A DNA stretch of 42,605 nt, taken from assembly GCA_009379725.1 (NCBI GenBank), contig WHTF01000018.1, forward strand, positions 1 to 42,605. Direction: 5' to 3'. Made by a program: the position numbers and the translations under genes. Positions 6,582 through 15,256 of the stretch are shown here, piece after piece (within the stretch, counting starts at the first letter, position 1; every line of letters starts with the position of its first letter). Origin of the DNA: Deltaproteobacteria bacterium. Its GTDB lineage: Bacteria > Desulfobacterota > Binatia > UBA9968. Under the pieces are notes generated by a model. It was not told where the DNA came from. It saw only the letters and a program-made list of their open reading frames with translations, and did no database searches.

Positions 6582-7823
6582 ATGACATCCGATTGGCGGC
6601 AACTGAAAATCGACTCTCAAGCAATGAATTTTTGGCACTACATTGATCGTCCCATCATCGGTCTGTCGCCCATGGACGGAGTGAGCGACGCTTCCTTCCG
6701 CTATATTACCGCAAAGCACGGTGGTCCCGATGTCCTATGCACTGAGTTTGTCAATATTCAGGCGGCTTTCTATGCACCACATACGCTCATCAGAGACCTG
6801 ACGTATTCTGAAATTGAACGACCGGTAATTGCGCAGATCTACGGACGCTCGCCGGAACTTTTCTACAAAGTGGCGCATATTGTCTGCGAGCTTGGCTTCG
6901 ATGGTCTGGATATCAACATGGGTTGCCCCGCAAAAAAGGTTGCGGCGGCCGGCTGCGGCGCGGCGCTGATCCAGACACCGGCGTTAGCTCGTTCGATCAT
7001 CCGAGCGGCAAACCAGGGAATCGAAGACTGGTCCAATGGACAAACGCTCAACGATATTGGAATTGCGCCGGAACTCATCGACAAGATCTGGATTGCGAAC
7101 CGGCTCCGAACTGGGGGGGACACGCAGGTCGAGCGTCGGCTTCGTCCTGTGTCGGTCAAGACCCGCCTCGGATATGATCACATTGTGGTAGAGGAGTGGA
7201 TTGCCACTTTGCTGGAGGAAAAACCCGCTGTCATTTCGCTCCATGGCCGCACTCTTCGACAGGGATACAAGGGCAATGCTGATTGGAACGCCATCGCGCG
7301 CGCCGTAGGAATCGCCAAGAACTCTGGAACTTTGATTCTCGGAAACGGAGATCTACGGGATATGGCGGACGTTTATCATCGTATCCGCGAGACAAGTGTG
7401 GATGGAGTTCTTCTCGGGCGCGCTGCCCAGGGTAATCCATGGATCTTTAGGGCGAAGGACCAGGTCAAAGGAGCACTGAGCCAAAACAGCAACCTGTCCA
7501 TCGGCGATGAAGCGATTAGTTTAGCGGAGCGGTTTAGAGTCATCCTCGAGCATAGCGAGCATCTGGAGAAGTGCGCAGCGAGCGAAAACTTTGTCGGGAT
7601 TCGAAAGCATTTGACCTGGTACTGCAGAGGATTTCGCGGCGCGGCAGAGATGCGTTCCCAAATGGTTCGTGTCGGAAGCGCGAGCGATGTGCTCTGGTGT
7701 CTCAGAAACTACAAGACCTTCCCCTGTGCAGAAGCCAAAGACTGCGAATTCGATGGAGGCGCGCCGCTAGACACAGGTTCTGAGGCGTGCCTGATCCAAC
7801 GTCCTGATCATTGCAATTCATGA
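6582..7823 (+). CDS. dus: tRNA-dihydrouridine synthase
   Basis: An FMN enzyme that reduces uridine in the tRNA D-loop using NADPH. The TIM-barrel starts at GLSPMDGVSDASFR (about residue 27), the usual FMN-binding start. The catalytic cysteine sits in DINMGCPAKK (about residue 114). The family signature SLHGRTLRQGYKG and the phosphate-binding parts GNGD and DGVLLGRAAQGNPW are intact. Unusual is an insert of roughly 45 residues between AALIQTP and PVSVKTRLG, absent in standard Dus proteins as I know them. The length of 413 residues is therefore above the usual 310-350. An alternative ATG lies 14 codons in. Its stop overlaps the maf start (ATGA), so the two are co-translated. Confidence 0.9.
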   Translation: MTSDWRQLKIDSQAMNFWHYIDRPIIGLSPMDGVSDASFRYITAKHGGPDVLCTEFVNIQAAFYAPHTLIRDLTYSEIERPVIAQIYGRSPELFYKVAHIVCELGFDGLDINMGCPAKKVAAAGCGAALIQTPALARSIIRAANQGIEDWSNGQTLNDIGIAPELIDKIWIANRLRTGGDTQVERRLRPVSVKTRLGYDHIVVEEWIATLLEEKPAVISLHGRTLRQGYKGNADWNAIARAVGIAKNSGTLILGNGDLRDMADVYHRIRETSVDGVLLGRAAQGNPWIFRAKDQVKGALSQNSNLSIGDEAISLAERFRVILEHSEHLEKCAASENFVGIRKHLTWYCRGFRGAAEMRSQMVRVGSASDVLWCLRNYKTFPCAEAKDCEFDGGAPLDTGSEACLIQRPDHCNS

Positions 7824-8446
7824 GGCTGATTCTTGCTTCGACCTCGCCGCGCCGGCGGGAAATACTCGCGCTTCTCGGTCTACCGTTTGAAGTCATCGCG
7901 CCGGATTTTGACGAGCGGGTGTCGGTTCAGCGCAACATCGAAGATGAAGTTCTCGACTTTGCCGCCGGCAAAGCTCAATCGGTCGCGGGCAAGAATTCGC
8001 AAAGCATTGTGATCGGCAGTGATACGATGATTTCCATTGGCGCGAAAAAAATCGGTAAACCGATCGATTTAACCGACGCCGGACAAATGCTGCGCATTCT
8101 CGCAGGACAGATCCATCGGATTTTCACCAGCGCGGCCATCATCGATGGTCTGGGTGGGCCTGGCCTGAAGATCATCGAAAAGGTTACGGTAAAAATGCGT
8201 GACTTCTCGGATGCAGAGATTGACCACTATTTGGCTTGCAGCGAGTCGCTTGATAAAGCAGGCGCCTATTCGATCCAGGGCAAGGGGAGTGATTTGATCG
8301 AGTTCATGGAAGGTGATTATCTTGCCGCCGTGGGTCTGCCGTTAAAACCCATTGCCGATTATTTGACGGGCCGCGGAGTTAGTTTTTCGTTGGATGTCGA
8401 CAAGCTCTACGCCGACAAGTCGTTCCTGAACTGGCAGGCTTTCTGA
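7820..8446 (+). CDS. maf: Maf-like nucleotide pyrophosphatase
   Basis: Hydrolyses nucleoside triphosphates, including modified or non-canonical ones, to monophosphate and diphosphate. Maf family marks: LILASTSPRRREIL at the N-terminus (substrate and metal site), VIGSDTM with the key aspartate, and the KAGAYSIQGKGSDLI...GDYLAAVGLPL block. The ATG at 7820 overlaps the dus stop codon, which decides the start and indicates translational coupling. The length of 208 residues is normal. It ends nine bases from the stop of the convergent AsmA-like gene. Confidence 0.9.
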   Translation: MRLILASTSPRRREILALLGLPFEVIAPDFDERVSVQRNIEDEVLDFAAGKAQSVAGKNSQSIVIGSDTMISIGAKKIGKPIDLTDAGQMLRILAGQIHRIFTSAAIIDGLGGPGLKIIEKVTVKMRDFSDAEIDHYLACSESLDKAGAYSIQGKGSDLIEFMEGDYLAAVGLPLKPIADYLTGRGVSFSLDVDKLYADKSFLNWQAF

Positions 8447-8454
8447 TGGTCCGT

Positions 8455-9324
8455 TTATTCGAAACGAAACGACCCGTCCGTTCCCTCGATGGCGCCTTTG
8501 AGCCAAGGTTTGTTGAGCGTTCCTTTGAATTTTAAATCCTCGATTGTATAGACGCCGCGAACGTCCAGCACCTTTGGTAATGTTTTTCTGAGTCTCGGAA
8601 CGGCGGCTCTCACCTTACCCATGTCGAGGGACTCGACCCGTGCCTGTCCGTCGAACCGGACATCGCGAATATCCACATCGGGGCTAAACGGACCCATGAC
8701 CATGCTGAGCTTTAGATTCTGTTGGGGAGCGAAAATTGCAGCCGCCAATTCGACTGTAACGGGCGAGTCATACGCCAAATCGGTCACTCTTAAACCGAGC
8801 CGACTGATCGTCAGTTCGCTGCCGTCCCGCAGATCGCGGTAGCGCAGCGTTCCATTCGACACGTCGAGTGATGAGAGCGGAACTGCCCGCGTCAGAGAGT
8901 TTGCGTCTGGGGATTGTTTTGTTTTCTTCTGCTTACCGTTCCTTCCGATGGTAGAAAAGTTATAGGAGCCGGCGGCGTCGCGAACAATGGTGATAACAGG
9001 ATCGTGAAGAATCATCCGTTTGATACGAAATTGGCCCAGCAAGAGCGGTAAGAACTCTAAACTCACTTGGAGGTCGCCAGCGCGCAGAAAATCACCGGAG
9101 GAGTAGGCGGGATCGTCGGACAACACGAACTCGTCAACGCGCATCGCGAGGCCGCTGAAAATCATCACCTGCACGTTGCCAACGGAAACCTTGCGCCCTG
9201 TCATCTGCTGCGCCCATCCGAGCAAATGATCCTTATTGCTTGCGACCAGTGAGTCCATGTAATAGAGGGCTAGAGTTCCGCAGCATAAAACCGCCACGAC
9301 ACCGGCGATGATCCATTTGCGCAT
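8455..9324 (-). CDS. Short AsmA-family paralogue (289 aa)
   Basis: Aligns along its length with the first 290 or so residues of the 827-residue AsmA protein nearby: the same MRKW start and membrane helix, LSDDPAYSSGDFLRAG, then IVRD..GSYNFSTIGR, then a FKGTLNKPWLKGAIEGTDG block. It then stops, where the longer protein continues for over 500 residues. It is therefore either a truncated copy or a stand-alone N-terminal AsmA domain. A good ribosome binding site (GAGAGG) and an intact frame argue that it is expressed. The two paralogues sit on the same strand with dus-maf between them on the other strand. Confidence 0.8.
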   Translation of the reverse strand: MRKWIIAGVVAVLCCGTLALYYMDSLVASNKDHLLGWAQQMTGRKVSVGNVQVMIFSGLAMRVDEFVLSDDPAYSSGDFLRAGDLQVSLEFLPLLLGQFRIKRMILHDPVITIVRDAAGSYNFSTIGRNGKQKKTKQSPDANSLTRAVPLSSLDVSNGTLRYRDLRDGSELTISRLGLRVTDLAYDSPVTVELAAAIFAPQQNLKLSMVMGPFSPDVDIRDVRFDGQARVESLDMGKVRAAVPRLRKTLPKVLDVRGVYTIEDLKFKGTLNKPWLKGAIEGTDGSFRFE

Positions 9325-9477
9325 AGGTCCTCTCTTTCAAGCAAGAACTGAGTAACATCATAACGCATCGACCGTTTTGAGAGTTGTCACACAGGGTCGG
9401 CTAGTCTTGTACGCTGGCGGTGCGCGGCAAGACGTGCTAATTTGCGCCGACTCTCTAAGCGTTAGTCACCTAACCGG

Positions 9478-10242
9478 ATGAAAAGAAATAATAAGTTAAA
9501 ACCGGCGCTAGAGCGGTGGCCAGGTGCGGGCCGACTTTTGAGGGCCTGGGGATTGAGCCTGTGTTGTCTAATCTCCCTTTCGTGCTCGCTTGCGCCGAGT
9601 ATTTCCGTGGTGACGAACGACCGGATCGAACATCTGCTCAGAGATGAGGCGGCGCGGATTTTGGCCGTCACAGAAGACAGACCGGAGATTTCTCGATATC
9701 GAATTTATCTTTCTGATTTTCCTCGCGCGGATATTCTTGGCATGAGCATCGGGCACAGACGGATATATATTAGTTACAGACTGGGAAGACGCGCACTCAA
9801 TAGCGACCGCCATCTCTGGCTGCTCAGGCAAACTCTGGCACACGAGATCGGCCACGAGATCGCCGGGCACGCTGATCAGACGCAGATCAGCTTCAATCGC
9901 TCATCACCGGTTCGCGGCCTAACCAATAGAGATCTCGGTTTGCCGTGGTACGTTATTTATCAGCCCTATTCGCTGGAGAAGGAACTGCAGGCAGACCTCG
10001 AGGGGATGAAGTACTGGGATCGGCTTCAGTGGGACTGCTCCATTTGGGTAGGCATTTTGGAGGATTTCAAACGGCAAAACTATGTCGGTGATAGTTTACA
10101 CCCCACCCAAAAGCGTCTACAACAAGCATCGAGGGTCTGCCGTCCGCAAACGGAAGTCAAGGGTGCACGAGAGGTTAAGCTTGGCCAGACCCCGTTTTCC
10201 GTAAGCAGACCCTCTTTGCTTTCTTATCAAGTCCGGCAGTAG
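9478..10242 (+). CDS. M48-like zinc metalloprotease lipoprotein
   Basis: A 254-residue protein with a hydrophobic leader ending in a lipobox (LISLSC, Cys36), so probably lipid-anchored in the envelope. The zinc site is HEIGH at 122-126, with a third ligand in EKELQAD (Glu169, Asp173), the pattern of M48-type (Ste24/HtpX/BepA-like) gluzincins. Such proteases act in outer-membrane quality control, which would suit the neighbouring envelope genes, but that role is inferred. The N-terminal basic stretch before the leader is long, and the ribosome binding site is weak, so the start is uncertain. Confidence 0.75.
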   Translation: MKRNNKLKPALERWPGAGRLLRAWGLSLCCLISLSCSLAPSISVVTNDRIEHLLRDEAARILAVTEDRPEISRYRIYLSDFPRADILGMSIGHRRIYISYRLGRRALNSDRHLWLLRQTLAHEIGHEIAGHADQTQISFNRSSPVRGLTNRDLGLPWYVIYQPYSLEKELQADLEGMKYWDRLQWDCSIWVGILEDFKRQNYVGDSLHPTQKRLQQASRVCRPQTEVKGAREVKLGQTPFSVSRPSLLSYQVRQ

Positions 10243-10260
10243 CCGAGAAATCCGCGCCCA

Positions 10261-10494
10261 TCAATAAATAATCGAACCGCGTTCGATTTGTTTCTTGCGG
10301 TCCTGGTATTCTTCTCGGTTGATGCGCCCGCTTTTGTAATCGTCTTCGAGCTGATCCATTTGCCGCTTAGATTGGTATTCATATCCGCCGCCCGCTCCGA
10401 GCGCTCCAACGGCAGCTCCGCCCCAGAACTGTGGACTACAACCTGTCATTACCAATGCACCTGTAATCAATATTGCCGGTAATAAGTTTTTCAT
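10261..10494 (-). CDS. Small lipoprotein with SHOCT-like tail
   Basis: 77 residues. The signal peptide ends in ALVMTGC, a clear lipobox, followed by a glycine-rich segment (GGAAVGALGAGGG) and a charged tail in which LEDDYKSGRINREEYQDRK resembles a SHOCT-type short oligomerisation motif. A GGAG ribosome binding site lies ahead of the ATG. It is convergent with the metalloprotease gene, 18 bases away. Probably an outer- or inner-membrane lipoprotein of unknown role. Confidence 0.8.
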   Translation of the reverse strand: MKNLLPAILITGALVMTGCSPQFWGGAAVGALGAGGGYEYQSKRQMDQLEDDYKSGRINREEYQDRKKQIERGSIIY

Positions 10495-10722
10495 GATTCA
10501 AACTCCTTTCATGTCTCTTGTTTTTGTTAAAAGGCAATTTCTGTGCCGATATACTTTTCAACTCAAATTTAGGTTTATACGTTGCGTATGTCGCATTTCT
10601 GTTGCAGTGTTTATATTCATTCCCAATCTTAGGACGGGTGCTGTCCTCACAGAGGTATTTTGGCTGTATGGCTAGTGTATGCCAGAGCATGCGATGATGG
10701 GCGAAGGAAGGAAGGTAAACCC

Positions 10723-11256
10723 ATGACACTTTCGACTGCGCTTTCCACCTTTACGAAGAACCACTTCGTTGCCTTGATCTTAGACAATGAAGTCACTGTC
10801 GCTGAGTTTGTCACTGATCCACCGCTGCCTTGGATACGATTGATTCAGCGTAACGGGGTATTTCAGGTCCCGGAGGGTTATCCATGCCAATTGACCGTCG
10901 AACAGGCCAAGTTAGAGATGAGAAACTGGGATGACGTTTCATTGCCAGCGATTCTGCGCGCGTTGTCCGATTTGGGTGAGTCCGTTGATTATGTGCTTTT
11001 CGGCAACAATGCGGCGCAAGGTTTGCCGCTCGCGCGGAGCTTGCCGAAGAATCTAGTCGGCGATCGTGCGGCGATTATTTACGCCAACGACCTGCCGCAG
11101 ATTACTGCGTATGAGAATATGGGTTATCGAAGCTTCTTTCGCAGAAGCCAGGCCGCTGCTCGCCTGCTTGAGCTGGCGAAAAATCACGGCCAGCCATTGA
11201 CGCTTTGCTTCATCAACACCATTCAACATAATGAGTTAAACTATCATGACCCTTGA
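10723..11256 (+). CDS. Uncharacterised 177-aa protein
   Basis: I do not recognise this protein. The ATG at 10723 follows GGAAGG and is preferred over one 21 codons upstream. The product is soluble, with no signal peptide or membrane helix, and a mixed alpha/beta composition. Visible pieces are a central LSDLGESVDYVLFGNNAAQG, an IIYANDLPQITAYENMGY stretch and an arginine-rich SFFRRSQAAARLLELA helix. It lies alone between the divergent lipoprotein gene and uup, with about 190 bases to uup that show no other gene. Confidence 0.7.
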   Translation: MTLSTALSTFTKNHFVALILDNEVTVAEFVTDPPLPWIRLIQRNGVFQVPEGYPCQLTVEQAKLEMRNWDDVSLPAILRALSDLGESVDYVLFGNNAAQGLPLARSLPKNLVGDRAAIIYANDLPQITAYENMGYRSFFRRSQAAARLLELAKNHGQPLTLCFINTIQHNELNYHDP

Positions 11257-11450
11257 GTTGAGTCGCTGCATCGCCGACTTTAGACGTGGCCCAATTCAGT
11301 CGCGGTGAAGAGCGCTTTGGCTGAAGAGACCTGCTATCGTCATTCTTCCTTCATAAAAATACGAACGGTTGAATGGTCGCGCTATCTTTAAAAACGCGGC
11401 TGCGCCTTCCTCTTTTGAGAATATGAGTAGAACTGTTAATTTTAAGAACC

Positions 11451-13367
11451 ATGCCCCTACTTCGTCTCGAAAACATTTCTCTGGCCTATGGTCATTTGCC
11501 GTTACTAGCCGGTGTCGCCTTTCAAATCGATACGGGTGAGCGGGTATGTCTTGTCGGCCGCAACGGCACCGGAAAAACAACCTTGTTTCGCGCTATAACC
11601 GGCGCAGCGGTGCCGGATGAAGGTGAGATTTGGCGCCTGGAAAGTCTGCGGGTTGCGCATCTCGAGCAAGAGGTGCCGCCTGACACTAAACAGACCGTCT
11701 TTGAAGTGGTCGCCTCCGGCTTAGGTGAACTCGGCGCGCTACTGACGGAGTATCACCATACCACCGATCAGGTTGGCGCCGCTGGGCGACCCTCACTGGA
11801 TCGGTTGGCAAAATTGCAAGCGCGCATCGAGACGCTGGACGGGTGGAACATCAACCGGAAGGTCGAAACCATTTTGATGCGGTTGAGTCTGCCCGCGGAT
11901 AAGCCGTTGGACGCATGTTCCGGCGGCATTCGCAGGCAGGTTATGTTGGCGCGGGCTCTGGTGAGCGAGCCCGATCTATTGTTATTGGACGAACCGACCA
12001 ACCATCTCGATATCAGCACCATTACCTGGCTGGAAAAGTTTCTGCTGGCTTTCCACGGCGCGCTGATCTTTATTACCCACGACCGCACCTTTCTCAGACA
12101 CTTGGCGACCCGCATCGTTGAGCTCGATCGGGGAACATTGACTTCTTTTCCTGGGGATTTCGATACTTATGTGCAGAAGAAAAATGAACTTTTGGAGATC
12201 GAGGAACGCGCTGCTGCCAAGTTCGATAAGAAGCTGGCCGAAGAAGAGGCGTGGATCAGGCGCGGCATCAAAGCACGGCGGACCCGTAACGAAGGACGGG
12301 TGAGAGCGTTACAGGACATGCGGCGAGAGCGCAGCCAACGTCTGGACGTGCAGGGCAAAGCCAGCTTTGGAATCGATGCCGGGGCTTTGTCCGGAAAGTT
12401 GGTCATCGATTTGCGCCGGGTGAATTTCGCTTATGGAGACGGTCTTATTATTCGTGATTTGTCGACGCACATCGTGCGCGGCGATCGAGTAGGGATTATC
12501 GGTCCCAACGGCTCCGGCAAAAGCACGCTGCTCAAGCTCATCCTGGGAGAGATTGTGCCGACCAGCGGGCAAGTGGTGATCGGCACGCGCCTGCAACTCG
12601 CTTATTTCGATCAGCACCGCCGGATTTTGGATCCTGAGAAGACCGTGCGCGAAAACATGAGCGACTCCGACTACGTTTTGGTTAAAGGTCGCTCGCGTCA
12701 CGTTATCGGCTACCTGAAAGACTTTTTGTTTCCGGCGCAGCGAATAGACTCACCGGTTACGGCTTTATCCGGCGGTGAACGCAATCGGTTGTTGCTGGCG
12801 AAGATTTTTACCCAGCCGTCAAACATGATGGTTCTGGACGAACCGACCAATGATCTCGATGTCGATACCCTCGAGTTATTGGAAGACCTATTGGCCGATT
12901 ACCAAGGCACGTTGCTGCTGGTGAGCCACGACCGAACCTTTCTCGATAACATCGTCACCAGCACGCTGGTTTTTGAGGGGAAGGGGAAGTTCGGCGAATA
13001 TGCCGGCGGCTACGAGGATTGGGTTCGTTATCAGCAGCTAAACGCCGCGACCCGTATAGAGGAGCAGAAGCTGCCGAGTCCGGCGTCCGCAGTTGTCTCC
13101 CCCGCACAAGAGAAGCGCGGCAACCGGACTCGCAAATTGTCATACAAGGAACGACGCGAACTGGAGGCGCTGCCGGAAAAAATTGAAACATTGGAGTCAG
13201 AGCAGTCGGAGTTACACATCCGCATGGCAGAGGCCGATTTTTATCGCCAGTCACCCGACAAAATTACCACCGCTCTGGAGCGCCTCGAAGCCGTAAAGAT
13301 AGAACTGGAAGAATGCTATGCGCGTTGGCAGTCGCTGGAGTCCGTGGGCAATGCCGCGGATTGCTGA
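11451..13367 (+). CDS. uup: ABC-F ATPase, Uup type
   Basis: Two ABC ATPase domains in one chain without membrane helices, as in ABC-F proteins that act on the ribosome or DNA. Domain 1: Walker A GRNGTGKT (about 37-44), signature CSGGIRRQ, Walker B LLLDEPTNHLD. Domain 2: GPNGSGKST (about 350), LSGGERNR, MVLDEPTNDLD. A charged linker rich in Arg and Lys joins them. The C-terminal 80 residues (from about RKLSYKERRELEALPEKI) form the coiled-coil DNA-binding tail that marks Uup. The 638-residue length fits. The ribosome binding site is weak. Confidence 0.92.
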   Translation: MPLLRLENISLAYGHLPLLAGVAFQIDTGERVCLVGRNGTGKTTLFRAITGAAVPDEGEIWRLESLRVAHLEQEVPPDTKQTVFEVVASGLGELGALLTEYHHTTDQVGAAGRPSLDRLAKLQARIETLDGWNINRKVETILMRLSLPADKPLDACSGGIRRQVMLARALVSEPDLLLLDEPTNHLDISTITWLEKFLLAFHGALIFITHDRTFLRHLATRIVELDRGTLTSFPGDFDTYVQKKNELLEIEERAAAKFDKKLAEEEAWIRRGIKARRTRNEGRVRALQDMRRERSQRLDVQGKASFGIDAGALSGKLVIDLRRVNFAYGDGLIIRDLSTHIVRGDRVGIIGPNGSGKSTLLKLILGEIVPTSGQVVIGTRLQLAYFDQHRRILDPEKTVRENMSDSDYVLVKGRSRHVIGYLKDFLFPAQRIDSPVTALSGGERNRLLLAKIFTQPSNMMVLDEPTNDLDVDTLELLEDLLADYQGTLLLVSHDRTFLDNIVTSTLVFEGKGKFGEYAGGYEDWVRYQQLNAATRIEEQKLPSPASAVVSPAQEKRGNRTRKLSYKERRELEALPEKIETLESEQSELHIRMAEADFYRQSPDKITTALERLEAVKIELEECYARWQSLESVGNAADC

Positions 13368-13410
13368 ATCCCCGCAAATTTCGCATGAGGCCACCCAGCT
13401 ATTGTTCCTC

Positions 13411-14133
13411 CTACAGGTACTGGCGTCCTTGATTCGGATCGGGAATTTCTAACCCGACTTTGTTGATGAGCGGATCTACCTCTTGGATAAATTCTTGCCT
13501 AGCCTGAGAGTTAGTTCTCCGTTTTAGCCCCCAATAAATATAACGTTGATCACGTGTTGAGTCGGATCGACCGAACATGTCGAGCGCTTTGACGTACCAA
13601 AAATTCAGCGCCCTTTGCGCTTTCTCTCTCGCTTCGTCTCCTTTAGCGGCGAGCTCTGCCGTTTTGCTTTCACCATAGCCGATGTGCCCAATCTCCTCTT
13701 TAAGAACCGTGGGTAATATTTGGGTTAAAGGTTGGTAAGTGCAGCCGAAGAATTCTTCTAATTGATAGCGTCCGACACGGTCGATCAAAAATCCAAAAAC
13801 AGCAAAATCTTCCCACGTATTGATCGTTCCCCGGAATGCATCCAAGTAACGTTGCTGATTCGGCCAGCTCAGCACGAATGACACATCCACCCCGATGTCC
13901 CCGGCGACACGCGCGATTTTACGATAGTGATCCAACTCTTCCGCGGCAGTGCGCGCTACAATCAACTGATCGACCTTACTTGGAGCCGATGGCAAGATAT
14001 CCTTGACATAGAGATGCGGGCCACCGATCTCGCAGTCGGCCTGGATGGTAACGACTCGACCCAAGAGATCACGATACTCCGGGTCCATCTTTTCTATATC
14101 TTTCAATTCAACCTTTTCGCGAAACATAACCAC
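13411..14133 (-). CDS. PaaA-like ferritin-fold di-iron oxygenase, orphan
   Basis: 240 residues with the carboxylate/histidine pattern of the phenylacetyl-CoA epoxidase catalytic subunit: Glu35 in CEIGGPH, EExxH at 65-69 (AAEELDH) and a second EExxH at 146-150 (LKEEIGH). A very strong ribosome binding site (AGGAGGT) precedes the ATG. The partner subunits (PaaBCDE) and the phenylacetate ring-opening genes are absent from the window, so this is a stand-alone member. Substrate unknown; oxygenation of a CoA ester is the family precedent but is not shown here. Confidence 0.8.
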   Translation of the reverse strand: MVMFREKVELKDIEKMDPEYRDLLGRVVTIQADCEIGGPHLYVKDILPSAPSKVDQLIVARTAAEELDHYRKIARVAGDIGVDVSFVLSWPNQQRYLDAFRGTINTWEDFAVFGFLIDRVGRYQLEEFFGCTYQPLTQILPTVLKEEIGHIGYGESKTAELAAKGDEAREKAQRALNFWYVKALDMFGRSDSTRDQRYIYWGLKRRTNSQARQEFIQEVDPLINKVGLEIPDPNQGRQYL

Positions 14134-14377
14134 CTCCTTTCCCTTTAGCCTATAACGGGAATGCTCGATCTCAAGTGGGCGTCTGCTATGTCAAGTCAAT
14201 TGAGCGGTACCGGCTGGCAGGCAGATTATTAGGATTACAGGAATAATGCCGCATGCTCCGTTGTGCTGTTAACCAATGAAAAGGAGAGCAGCAACGGGGT
14301 TAGCACGCGATGAGCTGATCTATCGATAAGTAGGACGGAGGAGTGTAGCACGCCTCCTGCTCAGTTTTCGAAGAGCT

Positions 14378-14707
14378 TTACCAGCGGTTACGTCCACCGC
14401 CGCCGCTGCCTGTTCGGTCGCTGCCACCGCGGCGCTCGCCGCCAAACCCGGAACGTTTTTCCTGCGGCCGAGCTTCATTCACCGTGAGACTACGGCCATC
14501 GAACTCATGGCCATTGAGAGCCTGGATCGCGCTTTGAGCTTCGGCGCTGGATCCCATCTCGACAAACCCAAAACCCTTGGATCGGCCAGTAAATTTGTCG
14601 GTGATCACCCGAGCGGACTCGACGGTACCGTGCTGGGCAAAGAGTTCCTCCAACTGCTTGTCGGTGGTGGCGTAGGACAAGCCTCCTACGTAAATTTTAT
14701 TTCCCAT
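14378..14707 (-). CDS. RRM-type RNA-binding protein with Gly/Arg-rich tail
   Basis: 109 residues: one RNA recognition motif (residues 3-80) with RNP2 KIYVGGL and RNP1 KGFGFVEM, both keeping the aromatic residues that stack on RNA. It is followed by a glycine/arginine-rich tail (GGERRGGSDRTGSGGGG) that is probably disordered. Bacterial RRM proteins of this type are often cold-induced RNA chaperones; that role is inferred. Ribosome binding site AGGAGGAGA. A small basic-protein gene lies 290 bases upstream on the same strand; the stretch between shows no other gene. Confidence 0.92.
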   Translation of the reverse strand: MGNKIYVGGLSYATTDKQLEELFAQHGTVESARVITDKFTGRSKGFGFVEMGSSAEAQSAIQALNGHEFDGRSLTVNEARPQEKRSGFGGERRGGSDRTGSGGGGRNRW

Positions 14708-14998
14708 ATTCTCCTCCTTCAGGAAAATGTTTATTTCCTTGGTCCCGAAATGGAATCATGGCAGGAGAAAACCCTGGAATAAGCACGCTCGAGTTTTTCC
14801 TCCGGCTTCGCGGATGTGCCGCCGCTTTCAGAACGCCCATACTAAAGTGTTGCTTCGCTGAATTGACCGGCCCGTCGCGCTGTCGACTTTCTCGGATAGT
14901 CTCCCATTGCGGTAAGGTTTGGAGTCATTCCAAAATAGCGCCGGGCGCGAAACGCTGCCCCGCCTAATGCTATGACAAACCCATCTTACCAACCACGA

Positions 14999-15178
14999 TC
15001 AGTAATTGTCCGGGAGTCGTTCGAAGTGGATTTCTCCCGTTACCGGGTCCTCGCCCTCAAGCGGCGGGCCACCTTTGACTTTTTCTGTTTTACGCTGAAC
15101 ACGGCGAGCATCTTTATCCCTTTTTTTCTGCAGCCGCGCCAACTCCTTCTGACGTTTCTGATATGTTTGATTTCCCAT
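14999..15178 (-). CDS. Small highly charged protein (59 aa)
   Basis: A 59-residue protein starting MGNQTYQKRQKELARLQ, then a basic helical stretch with KKRDKDARRVQRKTEKVK, and ending in an acidic GEDPVTGEIHFERLPDNY. The first half looks like a charged helix or short coiled coil. Proteins of this pattern are common as unnamed small genes in proteobacteria (recall, not searched). It lies upstream of the RRM gene on the same strand, separated by 290 bases. No clear ribosome binding site. The longer plus-strand frame over the same DNA is its antisense shadow. Confidence 0.6.
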   Translation of the reverse strand: MGNQTYQKRQKELARLQKKRDKDARRVQRKTEKVKGGPPLEGEDPVTGEIHFERLPDNY

Positions 15179-15256
15179 ATTTAGTACAGTAACACATAGC
15201 TTGTCTTATCGTAACCCCTCGAATTAAAACCCGCTGCTTAGTGGAATAGCATCGTT

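Noticed and set aside
14972-15184. 70-codon plus-strand frame
   Set aside because: Antisense shadow of the more protein-like 59-residue minus-strand gene.
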